Shown here: piece after piece, positions 15,888 to 24,310 of the stretch
Layout: every line of letters starts with the position of its first letter
How positions within the stretch are numbered: the first letter of the stretch is position 1
Assembly: GCF_011764545.1 (NCBI RefSeq)
Contig: NZ_AP022870.1
Location: 7,632,001-7,696,000, forward strand
Direction: 5' to 3'
Source: Phytohabitans flavus
GTDB taxonomy: Bacteria; Actinomycetota; Actinomycetes; Mycobacteriales; Micromonosporaceae
Length of the DNA stretch: 64,000 nt
The notes under the pieces: model-generated
Database searches by the model: none
What the model was told of the DNA's origin: nothing
What the model saw: the letters and a program-made list of their open reading frames with translations, nothing else
Translations under genes and position numbers: made by a program

Positions 15888-16150
15888 GCGGGCGATACGA
15901 GGTCGTATTCCGACCAGCCGCCGCCCGCCAAATCAAGGCGCTCGACAAACCGACCCAAATCAAGGTCAAGGACGCCACTGAAGCTCTCCGCGACGATCCG
16001 CGGCCACCTGGTTGCGTCAAGATGGCGGTCGGGAAAGACCTCTACCGCGTACGAATCGGCGACTACCGAATCCTGTACATCATCGAAGACTCGGTACTGG
16101 TCGTGACTGTGGTCAAGGTCGGCAACCGACGGGACGTTTACCGTCCCTGA
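15884..16150 (+). CDS. RelE/ParE-family toxin
   Basis: 88 residues from GTG 15884. YEVVFRPAAARQIKALDKP at the start, then DPRPPGCVKM, DLYRVRIGDYRILYIIED and VVKVGNRRDVYR are the core of RelE family ribosome-dependent mRNA interferases or the ParE gyrase-inhibitor branch. The basic, Arg-rich C-terminal end with Tyr fits a RelE-type active site. It overlaps its antitoxin by four bases. The module lies next to the integrase remnant and may be cargo of the lost element. Confidence 0.9.
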   Translation: MSGRYEVVFRPAAARQIKALDKPTQIKVKDATEALRDDPRPPGCVKMAVGKDLYRVRIGDYRILYIIEDSVLVVTVVKVGNRRDVYRP

Positions 16151-16321
16151 GTCACCGGCCTAGGGGCTGCTCCTGGGTCTCATGGCCTGATGGCCTCATT
16201 GCCACAGCCCCAACCCCGCATTCGCGTACCTGCGGCGCCTGATCACGAGGACCTCCGATCTTTCGCCGGTGCCTGGTTAGATGTGGAAAGCCTGAGCAAC
16301 GGGGCGGGCTAGGATCCCCAC

Positions 16322-17569
16322 GTGCGCGTACTGCTTATTGGCGGTGGTGGGCGGGAGCACGCCCTGGCCCTCGGCTTGGCTGCTGATCCCGCGACCGAGC
16401 ACCTCATCGCTGCCCCCGGCAATCCCGGCATCGCCGCGATCGCGGAGATTCGGGCAGTGGAGGTGGCCAGCCCGGAGGCTGTCGCCGCCCTCGCGGTAGA
16501 GAGCGGGGTTGACCTCGTCGTCGTCGGGCCGGAGGCGCCGCTCGTCGCTGGCGTCGCCGATGCTGTACGGGCCAAGGGGATCGCTTGCTTCGGGCCCTCC
16601 GAGGCGGCCGCTCAGCTCGAAGGCTCCAAGGCGTTCGCCAAAGATGTGATGGCGGCGGCCGGCGTGCCGACGGCGCGGGCGCGTGTCTGCGCCAGCCGTG
16701 ACGAGGCCGCGCGGGCGCTCGACGAGTTCGGCGCGCCGTACGTGGTGAAAAACGACGGGCTGGCCGCAGGCAAAGGTGTCGTTGTCACCGGTGACCGGGA
16801 CGTGGCGCTGGCCCACGCGGAGTCGTGTGGGCGGGTCGTGATCGAGGAGTACCTCGACGGGCCCGAGGTCTCGCTCTTCGTGGTCACCGACGGCGAGGCG
16901 GCCGTGCCGCTGATGCCCGCCCAGGACTTCAAGCGGGTCGGCGACGGCGACACAGGCCCCAACACCGGTGGGATGGGTGCCTACGCGCCGCTCGACTGGG
17001 CGCCTTCCGGGCTTGTCGACGAGGTCATGAGGGACGTCGCCCACCCCACGCTCGCGGAGATGCGCCGGCGTGGGACGCCGTTCGCCGGGTTGCTCTACAT
17101 CGGACTTGCGCTGACCAAGGCGGGGCCGCGGGTCATCGAGTTCAACGCGCGCTTCGGCGATCCCGAGACGCAGGTGGTGCTCGCGCTGCTGGAGACGCCG
17201 CTGGCCGGCCTGCTCCACGCGGCCGCCGCCGGCACGCTCGCCGCCCACCCGCCGCTGCGGTGGCAACAGGGCGCCGCCGTCACGGTCGTGCTGGCGTCGC
17301 AGGGGTATCCGACCTCGTCCCGTTCCGGCGATGTCATCACCGGCGCGGAGCGCGCCGGCATCATCCACGCCGGCACCGCGCGCCGGGCCGCCGACGGTGC
17401 GCTCGTCTCCGCGGGCGGCCGAGTCCTATGTGGTACGGCGACCGGCCCCGACCTGGCCGCCGCCCGCGACGCCGCCTACGCGCTCATCGACGGGGTGACG
17501 CTGGAGGGGGCGCACCGGCGGTCGGACATCGCGCTGGCCGCGGTGGAGGGTCGCGTGCGCGTGCCCTAA
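16322..17569 (+). CDS. purD: Phosphoribosylamine-glycine ligase (GAR synthetase)
   Basis: 415 residues, GTG start, full length. An ATP-grasp ligase: N-terminal VLLIGGGGREHALA, the APGNPGIAAIA loop, ATP-grasp domain from about residue 100 (VKNDGLAAGKGVV, the Gly-rich nucleotide loop, and EEYLDGPEVSLFV) and FNARFGDPETQVVL with metal ligands. It joins glycine to 5-phosphoribosylamine with ATP, the second step of IMP synthesis in the cytoplasm. It is separated from the other pur genes in this window by the acyl-CoA island. Confidence 0.97.
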   Translation: MRVLLIGGGGREHALALGLAADPATEHLIAAPGNPGIAAIAEIRAVEVASPEAVAALAVESGVDLVVVGPEAPLVAGVADAVRAKGIACFGPSEAAAQLEGSKAFAKDVMAAAGVPTARARVCASRDEAARALDEFGAPYVVKNDGLAAGKGVVVTGDRDVALAHAESCGRVVIEEYLDGPEVSLFVVTDGEAAVPLMPAQDFKRVGDGDTGPNTGGMGAYAPLDWAPSGLVDEVMRDVAHPTLAEMRRRGTPFAGLLYIGLALTKAGPRVIEFNARFGDPETQVVLALLETPLAGLLHAAAAGTLAAHPPLRWQQGAAVTVVLASQGYPTSSRSGDVITGAERAGIIHAGTARRAADGALVSAGGRVLCGTATGPDLAAARDAAYALIDGVTLEGAHRRSDIALAAVEGRVRVP

Positions 17570-17620
17570 CGGCACGAACCTGGGATCACCGCAGCGTCAC
17601 CTGGACTTACCGTCAGTGTC

Positions 17621-18214
17621 ATGAAGAACCGGACGGCAATGCTCCTGCTCGCGGGCGCTGTAGTGTTCGCCAGCTCGATCGGCGCGGTCGCTGGCTGTGT
17701 CTCCATAACCGGGGGACGCGATGGTGAGATTAGTGCCGGCAGCACGCCGTCACCAAGCGCCGACGCCGTCCTCGGCACCCCTGAGGCGACGCCCAGCCCC
17801 AGCCCGACCGCGACGCGCGAGACGCCTACAGAAACCGAAACCACGAAGACCACAACCACCACCAGGACCACCACGCGCCCGCCGGAGGAGTACGGCCCGC
17901 GCATCGAGTACTTCCGCATTACGCAGAAGCCCCAGTGTCCACAAGGGACCAGTGAGTACCCGGTCGAGGGTGTGCCGGTGATCGTGGAGTGGAAGGTGAC
18001 CGGCGCGGAGCAGGTCACGATCTCCGTCGACGGGCCCGGGGTCTACGGCACGTACTCCGCTGAGGGCTCGGAGACCTTCACCTTCTCGTGCGGTGGGGCC
18101 GCGGACGGCGAGACGGTGAAGCACACCTACCTGCTCAAGACGGTGGGCGGCGGGTCGACCAAGTCGAAGCAGCTCACGGCCACCGCCACGGCCCACGAGA
18201 TCACTCAGGTCTAG
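17621..18214 (+). CDS. Secreted lipoprotein with Thr-rich linker and Ig-like C-terminal domain
   Basis: 197 residues. Signal peptide MKNRTAMLLLAGAVVFASSI with lipobox AVAGC. A Ser/Pro and Thr-rich, probably O-glycosylated linker (ETPTETETTKTTTTTRTTT) spans about residues 45-90. The last 105 residues form a beta-rich domain with a Cys pair (KPQCPQG and FSCGGAADG) and VEWKVTGAEQVTISVDGPG, which resembles an Ig-like or PKD-like surface fold. Function unknown. The end overlaps the convergent ligase gene by 14 bases. Confidence 0.8.
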   Translation: MKNRTAMLLLAGAVVFASSIGAVAGCVSITGGRDGEISAGSTPSPSADAVLGTPEATPSPSPTATRETPTETETTKTTTTTRTTTRPPEEYGPRIEYFRITQKPQCPQGTSEYPVEGVPVIVEWKVTGAEQVTISVDGPGVYGTYSAEGSETFTFSCGGAADGETVKHTYLLKTVGGGSTKSKQLTATATAHEITQV

Positions 18215-19755
18215 GCAGATCGCGGGCGACCACCTTGCCGGTGGCGTTGCGCGGTAGGTACGGCACGAAGTAGACGTCCCGCGGTACGCAGTAACGGGCC
18301 CGGTAACGGCGCACGTACTCGCGTACCGCGTCGGCGTCTAGCGTCTCGCCTCGGTGCAGCGCGAGGTAGGCGGCGAGGCGCTGGCCGTACTCGGGATCCG
18401 GCACGCCGATCACCGCGACCTCGCGTACCTGCGGCAACTCGGCGAGCAGGTTCTCCACTTCGGACGGGAAGACATTCTCGCCGCCCGAAATGATCATGTC
18501 GTCTTCCCGGCCCACTACGAACAGAAGCCCGGCGTCGTCGATCTGGCCGAGGTCACCGGTGGCGATCAGGCCGTCGTGCGATTCCTCCTCACCCCCCGAG
18601 GTGTACCCCTCGAAGAGCATCTCGTTGCCCACGAAGATCCGCCCGACCTGGCCCGGGGAACGGGCTGCCCGCTCGGCCCGAGGATCGCCAGGCGGGTGCC
18701 GTGTGGAGGGCGGCCGGCGGTCTGCGGCGCGGCCCGCAGGTCACGCGGGGTGGCGATGGAGGCCCAGGAGACCTCGGTCGACCCATACAGGTTGTAGAGC
18801 ACGTCGCCGTAGCCGTCCATGAACCGGGTGGCCAGCCCGCCCGGCAGCGCTGAGCCGCTCACCGCCACGACACGCAGCGGGTTTGGGTGCGGCGGCGGTA
18901 CCTCCAGCAGGCGCTGAAGCATCACCGGCACGGCGAAGAGTCCGCGTACCCCGTGCTGGGCCAGGAGCGCGACGCAGCCGGCCGGCTCGAAGCGGCGCTG
19001 GAGCACGACGGTGGCCCGCAGCGCGAACGAGACCTGGAGCGCCGCGTACCCCAGGTGTGGAAGAGCGGCGCCGCGATCATGATGCGATCGCGGGCGTACA
19101 GCGGAATGCGGTGGATGATCGACACCAGCGGACCGAAGCCGGCCGGCGTGCGGCGGCGGGCACCCTTGGGCGTACCGGTCGTGCCGGACGTGAGGACGAT
19201 CGTGCGGCCGTCCCGCTCCGGCGGTCGCAGCTCACCCGGCGGCGCCCCGGCCACCAGCTCGGCCGCCCGCTCCTCGGTGATCCGCTCCACGCTGGGCGGC
19301 AGCGCGAGCACCTTCTCCGCGAACTCCGCGTCATGGACAAGGACGCGCAGCCGCTGCTCCTCGGCGACGGCGGCGAGCTGGGCCGGGGAGAGCCCGGTGT
19401 TGATCAGCACCGTGTCCGCGCCGAGCAGCGTCCCCGCCACCATCGCCTCGACAATGCCGGCGTGGTTGCGGCAGAGGAGGCCGATGCGGTCGCCGGCCTG
19501 CACGCCGGTCGTACCGCGCAGCGCCCGGGCCAGCCGCTCGGCGTTGCCCAGCAGCCGGCCGTACGTCACCTCGCCACGCCGTTCGTCGATGATCGCTACG
19601 CGCTCCGGGTCCCGCGCGGCCGCCTGGCGCAGCTCGCCGGAGAGGCTGAAGCCCCACCGACGTAACGCGTTGAGCTGGGCGGCCACCCGAAGCGGCGACC
19701 CGGGCGCGAGCAGTCCGCGCCGGGTCAGTGTCGCGACGACGAACGGCGTGATCAT
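18201..19755 (-). CDS. Acyl-CoA synthetase (AMP-binding ligase), two frameshifts
   Basis: About 518 residues after correction. ATG 19755 overlaps the acyl-CoA dehydrogenase stop (ATGA). The ANL fold shows the P-loop IVLTSGTTGTPKGARR (A3), YNLYGSTEVSW (A5), GLIATGDLGQID (A7) and LPRNATGKVV with the catalytic Lys (A10). The substrate is probably a fatty or steroid-side-chain acid, by context; the reaction makes acyl-AMP then acyl-CoA. The frame breaks at about 19053 (HTWG to YAALQVSF) and about 18655 (PVPR to GQVGRIFVGNEM). Each is cured by one extra base in a G or C run, so sequencing error is preferred over true loss. Confidence 0.87.
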
Positions 19756-20966
19756 CGAATCTGTACGCCGGAGATGGCGCGGGCGATGACCAGGCGCTGG
19801 ATCTCGGACGTACCTTCGAAGATCGTGTAGATCTTGGCGTCCCGGTACCACCGCTCGACGGGGTGCTCGCGCAGGTAGCCGGCGCCGCCGAGCAGCTGGA
19901 CCGCCCTCTCCGTGACCGCCACGGCCACTTCACCAGCCTTGAGCTTGGACATCGAGCCCTCGCCCGCCTCGAACGCGCGGTTGTTCCGCCCCATCCAGGC
20001 GGCCCGCCACACCAGCAGCCGGGCGGCGTCGATCTCCATCTTCATGTCCGCGAGCGCGAACGCCACGGCCTGGTTTTCCACGATCGGCCGGCCGAACTGC
20101 ACCCGGCCGCGGGCGTACTCCAGTGCGTACTCGTACGCCGCGCGGGCCACGCCGATCGCCTGGGCGCCAACCGTCGGGCGGGTCAGCTCGAACGTGCGCA
20201 TCGCCGCCTGGCCGGCGGACCGCTGCCCGGAACGGACCCGGTCGAGCCGCTCCAGCAGCTTCTCCCGCCCACCGAGCAGGCACCGCCCCGGCACGCGTAC
20301 GTCGTCGAGGAACACGTCGGCGGTGTGCGACGCGCGTAGGCCGAGCTTCTTGAGCTTGCCGGGCGAGGAGAGCCCTGCCGTGCCGGGCGGCACCACGAAC
20401 GCGGCGTGCCCGCGCGACCTGAGCTCCGGGTCGACCACAGCGGTCACCACGTGGACGGCAGCGATCCCGCCGTTCGTCGCGTACGACTTCTGCCCGTTGA
20501 GCACCCACTCGTCAGTGGCCTCGTCGTAGACCGCGCGGGTGCGGATCGCGCCGACGTCGGAGCCGGCCTCGGGCTCGGTGTTGCAGAACGCCGCCACCGC
20601 CGGCTCGTCAACAGTGCCGAAGCAGGGCGGTACCCACTCGAGCATCTGCTCCGGGGTACCCGAGCCGTAGATCGAGGCGACCGCGAGCGACGTGCCGAGC
20701 AGGGCCAGGCCGATGCCCGCGTCGCCCCAGAAAAGCTCCTCGTTGGCGATCGGCAGGGAGAGACCGGTGGGGTCGGACCAGCAGTTGCCGAGGAACTCGA
20801 ACCCGTACAGCCCGATCTTCGCGGCCTCCTGGATCACCGGCCAGGGCGTCTCCTCGCGGGAGTCCCACTCGGCGGCGGCTGGGCGCACGACCTCTTGGGC
20901 GAAGCCGTGCACCCAGTCCCGCAGGTCCCGCTGTTCCTCATTCAGGTCGAGCGAGAATTCCGCCAT
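19752..20966 (-). CDS. Acyl-CoA dehydrogenase
   Basis: 404 residues from ATG 20966. Motifs: FCNTEPEAGSD and WVLNGQKSYATNGG (FAD and substrate cleft), GGAGYLREHPVERWYRD and the IFEGTSEIQ loop bearing the catalytic Glu. The enzyme oxidises an acyl-CoA to the trans-2-enoyl-CoA, passing electrons to ETF. It is co-translated with the ligase downstream (4-base overlap) and sits one base after the SCP2 stop, so the operon SCP2-ACAD-ligase is a fatty-acid or sterol-side-chain beta-oxidation unit under control of the divergent TetR. Confidence 0.95.
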   Translation of the reverse strand: MAEFSLDLNEEQRDLRDWVHGFAQEVVRPAAAEWDSREETPWPVIQEAAKIGLYGFEFLGNCWSDPTGLSLPIANEELFWGDAGIGLALLGTSLAVASIYGSGTPEQMLEWVPPCFGTVDEPAVAAFCNTEPEAGSDVGAIRTRAVYDEATDEWVLNGQKSYATNGGIAAVHVVTAVVDPELRSRGHAAFVVPPGTAGLSSPGKLKKLGLRASHTADVFLDDVRVPGRCLLGGREKLLERLDRVRSGQRSAGQAAMRTFELTRPTVGAQAIGVARAAYEYALEYARGRVQFGRPIVENQAVAFALADMKMEIDAARLLVWRAAWMGRNNRAFEAGEGSMSKLKAGEVAVAVTERAVQLLGGAGYLREHPVERWYRDAKIYTIFEGTSEIQRLVIARAISGVQIR

Positions 20967-20967
20967 C

Positions 20968-21420
20968 TCAGGCCTTGGGGATGTCGAACAGGTTGGCGAT
21001 GTTGGCGGCAAGGCCCAGGTCGCCCTTTGCCTTCAGCTTGCCCGTCATGAACATCATCACCGGGTTACCAGCGCCGGAGACCACCTTGAGGAACTCGACC
21101 GGCCCCATCGTGAGGCTCAGCTTCGGGTCGCTGTCCGGCGACGGCGACAGCGTGCAGACGCCGTCCGCGATCACGACCTCGTACGTGTCCGTGCCGCCGT
21201 CCGAGCGACCGGTGATGTTCCAGTGGATCACCGCGTTGGTCGAGCCGGCCCGGTCGGGGCGGAAGAGCGAGGGCATGCGCGCGAACACCTCGTCGAGGAT
21301 CTTCTGGCGCATGTCGCTCGCCATTACCTCCTTGATCTGGGCGTCCGGAGCGGACTTGACGATCTGTGCGAACTGCTTGGGATCGACGCTGGAAAAATCA
21401 GACAGGTCGAAGTCGGTCAT
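20968..21420 (-). CDS. SCP2 sterol-binding domain protein
   Basis: 150 residues, a stand-alone SCP2-like lipid-binding domain: VIHWNITGRSDGG, EVVIADGVCTLSPSP, KLSLTMGPVEFLKVVSGAGN and MFMTGKLKAKGDLGLA line the hydrophobic tunnel. It probably carries acyl-CoA or sterol intermediates for the two enzymes encoded downstream. First gene of its operon; a 28-bp palindrome lies between it and the divergent TetR gene. Confidence 0.93.
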   Translation of the reverse strand: MTDFDLSDFSSVDPKQFAQIVKSAPDAQIKEVMASDMRQKILDEVFARMPSLFRPDRAGSTNAVIHWNITGRSDGGTDTYEVVIADGVCTLSPSPDSDPKLSLTMGPVEFLKVVSGAGNPVMMFMTGKLKAKGDLGLAANIANLFDIPKA

Positions 21421-21445
21421 CGTTCGATGCCTCCGGATGAGTAGT

Positions 21446-21473
21446 TACCCGCGCGTAACCTTACGCACGGGTA
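21446..21473. promoter_or_regulatory. TetR operator in the SCP2/TetR divergent promoter
   Basis: 28-bp dyad: TACCCG-C-GCGTAA, centre CC, TTACGC-A-CGGGTA; only one non-pairing position outside the centre. It can be read as two overlapping units TTACCCGCGCGTAA and TTACGCACGGGTAG, the arrangement used by TetR dimers of dimers. Confidence 0.8.
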
Positions 21474-21488
21474 GGTATGCTGGCAAGG

Positions 21489-22126
21489 GTGACCGCGGTT
21501 TCAGGCCCCCGACCTTCAAACGACTGCCGCGGGCGGTACGTGAGCAGATGATGCTCGACTCTGCCGTCCGCGTGTTCTCCCGGCGTGGATTTCACGCGGC
21601 GAGCATGGATGAGATAGCAGAGCAGGCCGGCATTTCCAAGCCGATGGTGTACGCGTACCTCGGCACCAAAGAGGAGCTTTTCGTCGCCTGCCTCCAGCGC
21701 GAGGGCACCAGGCTGATGGAGGCGATAGCGGCCGAGGTCGTCGGCGCGGACACGGCGGACCGGCAGCTCTGGCGCGGCCTCCGAGCGTTCTTCACGTTCG
21801 TCGGCGCGCATCGGGACGGCTGGGCGGTGCTCTATCGGCAGGCACGGGCGCAGCAGCCGTTCGCCAGCGCGTCGGCCGAGATGCGCGAGCGCATGGTCGA
21901 GGTGGTCGCGATGATGCTCGGCCGGGCCCTCGCCGCCGAGGGCCGCGAGGTCCGCGACACCGAGCTCCAGGTGATGGCGAACGCGCTGGTCGGCGCGTCG
22001 GAGTCGCTCGCCGACTGGCTGGCCGACCACCCCGAGGCCGACCCGGAGAAGACCGCGACCTGGATGATGAACGTCGCCTGGCTGGGCGCCGCACAGCTCC
22101 TGCGCGGGGAGACCTGGACGCCCTGA
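21489..22126 (+). CDS. TetR-family regulator of the acyl-CoA island (likely 5' frameshift)
   Basis: The HTH is VFSRRGFHAASMDEIAEQAG with KPMVYAYLGTKEELF, and the ligand domain is about 140 residues long. The in-frame ATG at 21548 gives 192 residues but cuts off the conserved KRLPRAVREQMML lead-in. A GTG at 21489, right after AAGGG, joins that lead-in if the CCCCC run at 21506-21510 has lost one C (212 residues), so I place the start there. It is divergent from SCP2-ACAD-ligase over a clear palindrome, and probably represses that operon until an acyl-CoA binds. Confidence 0.85.
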
Positions 22127-22937
22127 CTACGCGGTCACCGACCCGACCAGGTGCGGCTTGCCCGACTTGGCGTTGTGCAGCGTGAAGACCCACTCCGAGT
22201 CGGCCGCTTCCTGAGCCGCCGCGAAGGTCACTGTGGATGGTAGGACCACCGGCAGCTTGAACGAGACGTCCACCGTGTACGCCTCGGGCAGGCGCCCCTC
22301 CAGCGCGGCCAGGCAGCGGGCCTTGCTCCACATCCCGTGCGCGATCGGCTGGGCGAAGCCGAAGAGGCGGGCACCGAGACGGGACGTGTGGATCGGGTTG
22401 TGGTCGCCGGAGACGCGGGCGTACTCGGTACCCACTCGAGGGTCACCCGCCACCGGGCCGCCGGCGGGGTGGCTCTGCCTGCTCGCCCTCCCGCCGGCTG
22501 GCCGAGGCTTTGCCCTCGCGGCGCAGGTACGTCGAGACATCCCGCCACACCACCTCGCCTCCCACCGAGGCGGTCGCCACGACGTCGAGTTGGCGACCGC
22601 GCGGGTGCTCACGCAGGTCGGCGGCTTGTACCGACATGTCGAGCCGCTCGCCCGCGTCGATCCGGCGGCGCAGCTCGATCCGGTTTGCCACATGGACGAG
22701 CCCCACGACCGGAAACGGGAAGTCGCGCCGGGACATCAGGCGGAAGGCCAGCGGAAACGCGAGCACGTGCGGGTACGTCGCGGGCAGCGTGTCGGCGAGG
22801 CGAAAGCCGCAGACCCGGCTGTACTCGGCGAGGTGGGCGCGATCCACGGTCGCGCCCGCCCGTTGGAGCACAGTGTCGGGGAGCCAGCCGGGCCGGTTGA
22901 ACCCGGGTACGAGACCGATCGCGGCGCGTGCGTACAT
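22127..22937 (-). CDS. MaoC-like double-hotdog enoyl-CoA hydratase (HtdX-like), two frameshifts
   Basis: 270 residues after correction. N-terminal hotdog: VLAFPLAFRLMSRRDFPFP and GLVHVANRIELRR. C-terminal hotdog: YARVSGDHNPIHTSRLGARLFGFA and PIAHGMWSKARCLAAL with the hydratase Asp-x4-His. The frame breaks twice in the linker: near 22466-22469 (a CCCC run on the coding strand) and near 22441-22446 (GGTGACC). One base at each restores EPPPPAARWRVDPRVGTEYARVSG. It ends one base after the TetR stop and begins next to the FabG-like gene, a block that in mycobacteria is htdX-fabG4-fadA2. It hydrates trans-2-enoyl thioesters. Confidence 0.87.
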
Positions 22938-24263
22938 TCATGCCCCCAGCAGGCTCTGGCCACAGACGCGGACGACGTTGCCGGTGATGCCACCGGACGC
23001 GGGAGATGCGAACCAGGCGATCGTCTCGGCCACGTCGACCGGGAGGCCGCCCTGCGCCATGCTGTTCATCCGGCGTCCGGCCTCGCGGATCATCACCGGC
23101 ACCTTCGCGGTCATGCGGGTCTCGATAAATCCGGGCGCGACCGCGTTGATGGTGATGCCCCGCTCGGCGAGCACCGGCGCCATCGACTGCACGAGGCCGA
23201 TCACGCCCGCCTTGCTGGTGGCGTAGTTTGTCTGGCCGCGGTTGCCGGCGATGCCCGCGATCGAGGCCACGCCGATCAGGCGACCGCCGACGGGGATCAG
23301 ATCGCGGTCCAGGAGTACCTCGTTGATCCGCTCCTGACTGGAGAGGTTGACGTCGAGCACCGAGTCCCAGCGGTCTGCGTCCATCCGGGCGATCGTCTTG
23401 TCGCGGGTGATGCCCGCGTTGTGCACCACGATGTCGACCCGGCCGTGCCGGCCGCCCATGTGGTCGGCGAGCCGGTCGGGTGCACCGGCGGCGGTGAGGT
23501 CGAGCTGGACCGCGGTACCCCTGATCTCGTTGACCACCGCGGCGAGCGCGTCGCCGGCGGCGGGCACGTCGAGGCCGATCACCTGCGCGCCGTCGCGGGC
23601 CAGGATCCTCGCGATGGCCGCGCCGATCCCGCGGGCCGCGCCCGTGACCAGGGCGACCTTGCCGTCGAGCGGCTGCTCCCAGTCGACCGGCAGGTCGATC
23701 GCGCTAGCCGGCGCGATGCGGATGACCTGCCCGGAGACGTACGCCGAGCGGCCGGAGAGCAGGAAGCGGACCGTGGACTCGACCGCGCCCTCGGCACCCG
23801 GGGTGACGTAGACGAGCTGGGAGGTCGTGCCGCGGCCGAACTCCTTGCCGATGCTGCGGGTCAGCCCTTCGATGGCGCGCTGGGCGGTGGCCTGGCGGGG
23901 CGACTCGCACGCCTCAGGCGGGGTACCGAGCACGATCACGCGGCCGCACGGGGTGAGCGAGCGGGCGTTCGGATGGAGGAAGTCGTACAGCGCGCGCAGT
24001 CCGGTGGAGTCGGTGATGCCGGAGGCGTCGAAGACCAGGGCGGCGTACCGCGCGCCGTCGTCCGGAATGCCGGCGGCCTTGAGGATCTCGCGGACCGGCT
24101 CGTGCAGGCGGCCGCCCGGGGCGGCGTCGACCAGCACAGGCCCCGGCACGAGCGGGGCGCCGGGGCGGTAGCGGCGCAGGCGGGGTGGTGCGGGCAGGCC
24201 GAGGCGCTTGACGACCGCCCGGCCCGCACCAGAGTTGGCGAAGGTCGCATACCGATCAGCCAT
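22938..24263 (-). CDS. FabG4-type 3-oxoacyl-(ACP/CoA) reductase
   Basis: 441 residues, much longer than the 250 of ordinary FabG. Residues 1-200 form an N-terminal flavodoxin-like extension (MADRYATFANSGAGRAVVKR is a hallmark). Residues 205-441 form the SDR domain: VTGAARGIGAAIARI, the VHNAGITRD strand, and the catalytic Ser with YATSKAGVIG (Tyr-x3-Lys). Mycobacterial FabG4 reduces 3-oxoacyl-CoA with NADH. It is followed on the same strand by the MaoC gene and is divergent from the thiolase, the same order as in the mycobacterial htdX-fabG4-fadA2 region. Confidence 0.93.
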   Translation of the reverse strand: MADRYATFANSGAGRAVVKRLGLPAPPRLRRYRPGAPLVPGPVLVDAAPGGRLHEPVREILKAAGIPDDGARYAALVFDASGITDSTGLRALYDFLHPNARSLTPCGRVIVLGTPPEACESPRQATAQRAIEGLTRSIGKEFGRGTTSQLVYVTPGAEGAVESTVRFLLSGRSAYVSGQVIRIAPASAIDLPVDWEQPLDGKVALVTGAARGIGAAIARILARDGAQVIGLDVPAAGDALAAVVNEIRGTAVQLDLTAAGAPDRLADHMGGRHGRVDIVVHNAGITRDKTIARMDADRWDSVLDVNLSSQERINEVLLDRDLIPVGGRLIGVASIAGIAGNRGQTNYATSKAGVIGLVQSMAPVLAERGITINAVAPGFIETRMTAKVPVMIREAGRRMNSMAQGGLPVDVAETIAWFASPASGGITGNVVRVCGQSLLGA

Positions 24264-24272
24264 ACGAGTATC

Positions 24273-24286
24273 CTACTGGCGAGTAA
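24273..24286. promoter_or_regulatory. Second candidate TetR site (FabG4/thiolase divergent promoter)
   Basis: CTACTGGCGAGTAA matches the half-unit TTACCCGCGCGTAA of the TetR operator at 10 of 14 bases, including both ends (TAC...GTAA); a further CGAGTA half-site lies about 15 bases upstream (24265-24270). It suggests both divergent promoters share one regulator. Confidence 0.5.
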
Positions 24287-24310
24287 GGTTCTCGGGGAGA
24301 GGAAAGTACC

